From the NCBI RefSeq assembly GCF_019443325.1, contig NZ_CP080383.1, positions 1,550,001-1,614,000 on the forward strand: DNA of 64,000 nt, read 5' to 3'. Shown in pieces: positions 55,973 to 64,000 of the stretch; position 1 is the first letter of the stretch, and each line of letters opens with the position of its first letter. This stretch comes from Cryobacterium sp. PAMC25264 (lineage in GTDB: Bacteria > Actinomycetota > Actinomycetes > Actinomycetales > Microbacteriaceae). A model generated the notes under the pieces. That model was not told the origin of the DNA. It did no database searches and saw only the letters and a list, made by a program, of their open reading frames with translations. Both the position numbers and the translations under genes were made by a program.

Positions 55973-57934
55973 TCAGGCGCGCAGGTGCCGGTGGATACCC
56001 GCCGCGAGGGCCGGTCCGATCCCGCGGATCTCGGCAATGGAGTCCACCGAGGCCTCCCTGAGCTTGGCGACCGAACCGAAGTGAGCCAGCAGGACCTTGA
56101 TGCGGGCGGGGCCGAGGCCGGGGATTTCGCCCAGAATGGTGTTGATGTCCCGTTTGCGCCTGGCCCGTTGGTGGGTGATCGCGAACCGGTGCGCTTCGTC
56201 CCGGATCCGCTGGATGAGGAACAGGGCGTCGCTGTTGCGGGGCAGGATGACCGGGTAGTCGGAGTCCGGCAGCCAGATCTCCTCCAGCCGCTTGGCGATG
56301 CCGCACAGGGTGATGCCTTCGACCCCGGATTCCCGGAGGGCGCGAGCGGCCGCGGCGACCTGCGGCTGGCCGCCGTCGACAATGAGCAGGTTCGGCTGGT
56401 AGCGGAATTTCTTCCGTTTCGCGGCGCCGCCGTTGCCGGCCGCGTCCTCTGCCTCATCAGGGGACGCAGCTTCGGCGGGAGGGGTGAGGCCTGCCGCCTC
56501 GCCGTCGACCGTGATGACCCCGCCCGTCGGCAAAGCCTCCGGGGTGCTGCCGTCGGGCACCAGGTAGGCCAGTCGCCTGGTGAGTACCCGGTAGAGCGAG
56601 TCGGTGTCGTCGGTCGACTCCGGCACCCCGAACCGGCGGTACTCGTCCTTGCGCGGCAGGCCGTCTTCGAACACCACCATGGACGCGACGATGTTCGTGC
56701 CGCCGAGGTGGGAGACGTCGTAGCACTCCATGCGCAACGGCGCCGACTCCATGCCGAGGGCCTCCTGCAGGTCTTCGAGCGCCTTCGACCTGGCCACGAA
56801 GTCCGAGCTGCGCCGCGTCTTGTAGAGCATCAGCGCCTGCTTGGCGTTCTGGGTCGCCGTGGCCAGCAGCGCCGCCTTCTCGCCACGCTGGGCGGCCACG
56901 AGCCGCACCTTGCGGTCCGCGATACCGCCCAGCCAGCCCTCGAGGGCGTCGGCGTCGTCGGGCAGCTCCGGCACCACGATCTCCCGGGGCGGCCGGGCGT
57001 CGCCCGTGTAGGCGGTCTGCATGATCGAGTCGATCAACTCGCTCATGCTCAGGTCGAGTTCCTTGTCGACGACCCAGCCGCGCACACCGCGGATGCGTCC
57101 GCGGCGCACGATGAACAGCTGCACGGCCGCGGCCAGTTCGTCCTGCTCGATCGCGAACAGGTCGATGTCGACGTTGTCGCGCAGCACGACAGCGCTCTTT
57201 TCGAGCACGGCGTCGAGCGCCTTGACCTGATCGCGACGCCGGGCGGCCAGTTCGTAATCCTGGGCGAGCGAGGCCTCCTTCATCTGCGCTGTCAGGCTGT
57301 TGATGAGTTTGCGGTCCTGGCTGCCCATGAAGCTGACGAAGCCGTTGACGATCGTACGGTGTTCTTCGATGCTGACCGTGCCAGAGCAGGGGCCGAAACA
57401 GCGACCGATCTGACCGGCGAAGCAGGGCTTGCCCGACTGCATGGCGCGTTTGTAGTTGGCGTTGTTGCAGGTGCGGATCGGGAACGCCTTGAGCATCAGG
57501 TCGATCGTCTCGTGCACGGCCCAGACCTTGGGGTACGGACCGAAGTAGCGTGCACCCTTGATGCCCGTGGTGCGGGTCACCAGGGCCCTCGGGGCCTCGT
57601 CGGCCAGCGTGACCGCTAGGTACGGGTAGGACTTGTCGTCCTTGAACTGCACGTTGAACGGCGGATCGAACTCGTTGATCCAGGTCCACTCCAGTTGCAG
57701 GGCCTCGACCTCGGTGCCGACCGTCGTCCATTCGACGCTGGTCGCCGTGGTGACCATCCGGCGGGTGCGCTCGTGCAGGCTGCTGAGCGGGGCGAAATAG
57801 TTGCTCAGCCGGGCCCTGAGGTTCTTGGCCTTGCCCACGTAGAGCACCCGCCGGGAGGCGTCGCGGAACCTGTACACACCGGGTTCGGTGGGAATCTCCC
57901 CGGGCTTGGGGCGATAGCTCAGTGCGTCAGACAT
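55973..57934 (-). CDS. uvrC: Excinuclease ABC subunit UvrC
   Basis: This 653-residue nuclease makes both incisions in nucleotide-excision repair. The N-terminal GIY-YIG domain ([24 protein letters not shown]) cuts 3' of the lesion and the RNase H-like C-terminal domain cuts 5'. A UVR motif and the final helix-hairpin-helix pair ([14 protein letters not shown] and [12 protein letters not shown]) are present. It lies 13 bases downstream of uvrA, with AGAGGAA as Shine-Dalgarno. Confidence 0.95.
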   Translation of the reverse strand: MSDALSYRPKPGEIPTEPGVYRFRDASRRVLYVGKAKNLRARLSNYFAPLSSLHERTRRMVTTATSVEWTTVGTEVEALQLEWTWINEFDPPFNVQFKDDKSYPYLAVTLADEAPRALVTRTTGIKGARYFGPYPKVWAVHETIDLMLKAFPIRTCNNANYKRAMQSGKPCFAGQIGRCFGPCSGTVSIEEHRTIVNGFVSFMGSQDRKLINSLTAQMKEASLAQDYELAARRRDQVKALDAVLEKSAVVLRDNVDIDLFAIEQDELAAAVQLFIVRRGRIRGVRGWVVDKELDLSMSELIDSIMQTAYTGDARPPREIVVPELPDDADALEGWLGGIADRKVRLVAAQRGEKAALLATATQNAKQALMLYKTRRSSDFVARSKALEDLQEALGMESAPLRMECYDVSHLGGTNIVASMVVFEDGLPRKDEYRRFGVPESTDDTDSLYRVLTRRLAYLVPDGSTPEALPTGGVITVDGEAAGLTPPAEAASPDEAEDAAGNGGAAKRKKFRYQPNLLIVDGGQPQVAAAARALRESGVEGITLCGIAKRLEEIWLPDSDYPVILPRNSDALFLIQRIRDEAHRFAITHQRARRKRDINTILGEIPGLGPARIKVLLAHFGSVAKLREASVDSIAEIRGIGPALAAGIHRHLRA

Positions 57935-57947
57935 CGTGTTCCTCTGC

Positions 57948-60816
<2,869 letters not shown>

Positions 60817-60819
60817 TCG

Positions 60820-60825
60820 AGTCTA
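60820..60825 (-). promoter_or_regulatory. -10 hexamer of uvrA (leaderless if GTG start)
   Basis: TAGACT on the minus strand is followed by six bases and a GTG at 60813, or three bases and the ATG at 60816. No SOS box is seen nearby. Confidence 0.45.
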
Positions 60826-60916
60826 TGCAGTGCCACTGACACTCCAGTGCCACCCGCGCTCCTGCCAGGCCCCACCGGGGCTCCTGCAGGGCCCGGGCGG
60901 CCCAGGTGAGGCCCGA

Positions 60917-62980
<2,064 letters not shown>

Positions 62981-62986
62981 GCTTCC

Positions 62987-62992
62987 AGTCTA
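62987..62992 (-). promoter_or_regulatory. -10 hexamer of uvrB overlapping the coaE stop
   Basis: TAGACT on the minus strand is followed by six bases and the ATG at 62980. Its first three bases are the TAG stop codon of coaE. Confidence 0.52.
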
Positions 62993-63652
62993 AGGAGCCC
63001 CACCGACACTCGGGTCGGCGGACGCCTCGGTCGCCTCAGGGTGGGCGTCGTGGTGGGACCGCAGTTTGCGTTTCCACAGCCTGTCCACCTGGCTGAGGGT
63101 GGCGTCGAGGGACCCGGTCGAGTCGATGACGGCGTCGGCCACGGCCAGGCGCTCGTCGTCTCCGGCCTGAGCGGCGATGCGGCTCCGCGCGTCGGCCTCG
63201 TTCATGCCGCGCAGCTCCACCATGCGGCTTACCCGGGTTTCGGCATCGGCGTGCACGACGACGATGAGGTCGAACGGGTGGCCGACGGAGGCCTCGACCA
63301 GCAGGGGCACGTCGTAGACCACGACGACGTGCGGGTTGGCCCGCTCGGCCGCGTCGATGGCCTGCGCGGACAGGGCTCGAACGGCGGGGTGCACAATCTG
63401 GTTGAGCAGGTTGAGCGCGGCCGGGTTTCCGAAGACGATGGCGCCCAGGGCCGCCCGGTTGAGGCTACCGTCGGCGTTGGCGACCTCGTCGCCGAAGACC
63501 TCGATCACGTGCGCCAGCGCATCCGTGCCCGGTGCGACGGCCGCTCTGGCCAGCTGATCGGCGTCGATCACCACTGCTCCGTGCTCGCCGAAGCGCTTGG
63601 CCACGGTGCTCTTCCCCGATGCGATCCCGCCGGTCAACCCAATCAAGTACAC
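62990..63652 (-). CDS. coaE: Dephospho-CoA kinase
   Basis: This 220-residue P-loop kinase performs the last step of coenzyme A synthesis. GGIASGKS closes the P-loop at 8-15, and DADQLAR is the conserved acid block. The GTG at 63652 is preceded by TAGCAT at six bases, so it may be leaderless. It lies between rpsA and uvrB, an order conserved in actinobacteria. The basic tail after residue 195 is unusual but common in this group. Confidence 0.94.
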   Translation of the reverse strand: MYLIGLTGGIASGKSTVAKRFGEHGAVVIDADQLARAAVAPGTDALAHVIEVFGDEVANADGSLNRAALGAIVFGNPAALNLLNQIVHPAVRALSAQAIDAAERANPHVVVVYDVPLLVEASVGHPFDLIVVVHADAETRVSRMVELRGMNEADARSRIAAQAGDDERLAVADAVIDSTGSLDATLSQVDRLWKRKLRSHHDAHPEATEASADPSVGGAP

Positions 63653-63658
63653 GGCCCC

Positions 63659-63664
63659 ATGCTA
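63659..63664 (-). promoter_or_regulatory. -10 hexamer of coaE (leaderless)
   Basis: TAGCAT on the minus strand is followed by six bases and the GTG at 63652. Confidence 0.5.
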
Positions 63665-63762
63665 ACGAACGCACCGGAACGTCAGCCGTGGGGCCCGCCG
63701 CAGTGGGCGAACGTGCACAGCGGGAAAGGCCGCGGAGCTGCGGCGGACACGACGGTTAACCG

Positions 63763-63796
63763 GCACAGGCCGGACCCCGACGGGTCCGGCCTGTGC
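63763..63796 (-). terminator. Stem-loop terminator after rpsA
   Basis: A perfect 15-bp stem (63763-63777 with 63782-63796) has a four-base loop. It lies about 30 bases past the rpsA stop, and a second hairpin CTCCGGC/GCCGGAG (63799-63816) is between. No strong T-run follows. Confidence 0.75.
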
Positions 63797-63824
63797 GGCT
63801 CCGGCCAGAGCCGGAGGGATACTG

Positions 63825-64000
63825 CTAGTTGTTGCTGCTGAGCTTCTCGCGCAGGGCGGCAAGCGCCTCGTCGTCCGCGAGGGTGCCGGCTCCGGCGGTC
63901 TCGCTGGAGAACGAGTTGCCAGCGGCGGACGCGACATCGCCGGGGGCGATGATCTCGTCGTTCGCGGATGCGACCTGCTTCTTGTGAGCTTCCCAGCGAG
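63825..64000 (-). CDS. rpsA: 30S ribosomal protein S1, C-terminal end (5' part outside window)
   Basis: Only the last 58 codons are in the window. The tail ends TLADDEALAALREKLSSNN, which is characteristic of the C-terminal extension of actinobacterial S1 after its S1 RNA-binding repeats. The stop is TAG. Neighbouring coaE and uvrB fit the usual order rpsA-coaE-uvrB. Confidence 0.8.
   Translation of the reverse strand, partial: RWEAHKKQVASANDEIIAPGDVASAAGNSFSSETAGAGTLADDEALAALREKLSSNN

Noticed and set aside
60828..60853. Direct repeats CAGTGCCAC upstream of uvrA as an SOS box
   Set aside because: The repeats are direct, not palindromic, and do not match TCGAAC-N4-GTTCGA. No LexA control is claimed for uvrA.

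Overview
The window is 64 kb of high-GC chromosomal DNA from an actinobacterium. RbpA, WhiA, an ImuA'/ImuB/DnaE2 mutasome, the SufB-SufD-Rieske-SufC-SufT order and the tkt-tal-pgi-zwf-opcA-pgl cluster all point to Actinomycetota. Overall gene content and the many leaderless starts suit Microbacteriaceae (a Cryobacterium- or Leifsonia-like genome), but the genus is inference. Coding density is high. I saw no phage, insertion sequence, CRISPR array, tRNA or rRNA.

Layout: 0-7 kb holds the end of a GH94 cellobiose phosphorylase, an ABC-F ATPase with a coupled small protein, a HAD phosphatase, a DnaJ/NERD-like protein, a DUF1345 membrane protein, an SMP-30 lactonase and a 54-residue membrane protein. 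7-14.5 kb is an SOS module: an SRAP (YedK/HMCES) gene diverges from imuA'-imuB-dnaE2, with a near-consensus LexA box between them, followed by a DUF3097 gene. 14.5-24.5 kb has cspA with a long structured leader, an Lrp regulator, an SF2 helicase, SGNH hydrolase, D,D-carboxypeptidase, rRNA methyltransferase, sirtuin, histidine phosphatase, glycosyltransferase and alpha/beta hydrolase. 24.5-29.9 kb has a trehalose synthase remnant, rpmE2, an ABC ATPase, divergent glgA/glgC, serB and fabG. 30-38 kb has DUF3099, a small Cys-containing protein, SURF1, a second ABC-F ATPase, TetR and the suf operon. 38.5-49.2 kb has ctaA and ctaB (heme A) and the pentose phosphate cluster. 49.2-64 kb has rbpA, secG, gap-pgk-tpiA, sodA, whiA, rapZ, uvrC, uvrA, uvrB, coaE and the end of rpsA. 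From uvrC to the second ABC-F gene the order recalls Mycobacterium tuberculosis Rv1420-Rv1474, but yvcK, sufR, sufS and sufU are missing from their usual places.

The genes fall into working groups: central carbon metabolism (pgi, zwf, opcA, pgl, tkt, tal, gap, pgk, tpiA, with glgA/glgC as a glycogen or maltose-1-phosphate branch), Fe-S cluster assembly, heme A and cytochrome oxidase assembly (ctaA, ctaB, SURF1), and DNA repair (uvrA, uvrB, uvrC, the mutasome, SRAP).

Two window-wide patterns stand out. First, about fourteen genes have a TANNNT-type -10 hexamer 6-8 bases before the start codon and no Shine-Dalgarno, so they are probably leaderless; in three of them the -10 shares bases with the stop codon of the gene upstream. 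Second, six single-base deletions in or beside G/C runs break five housekeeping-type genes (DUF3097, sufC, tkt, pgk, and uvrA twice). That looks like sequencing error rather than gene decay.
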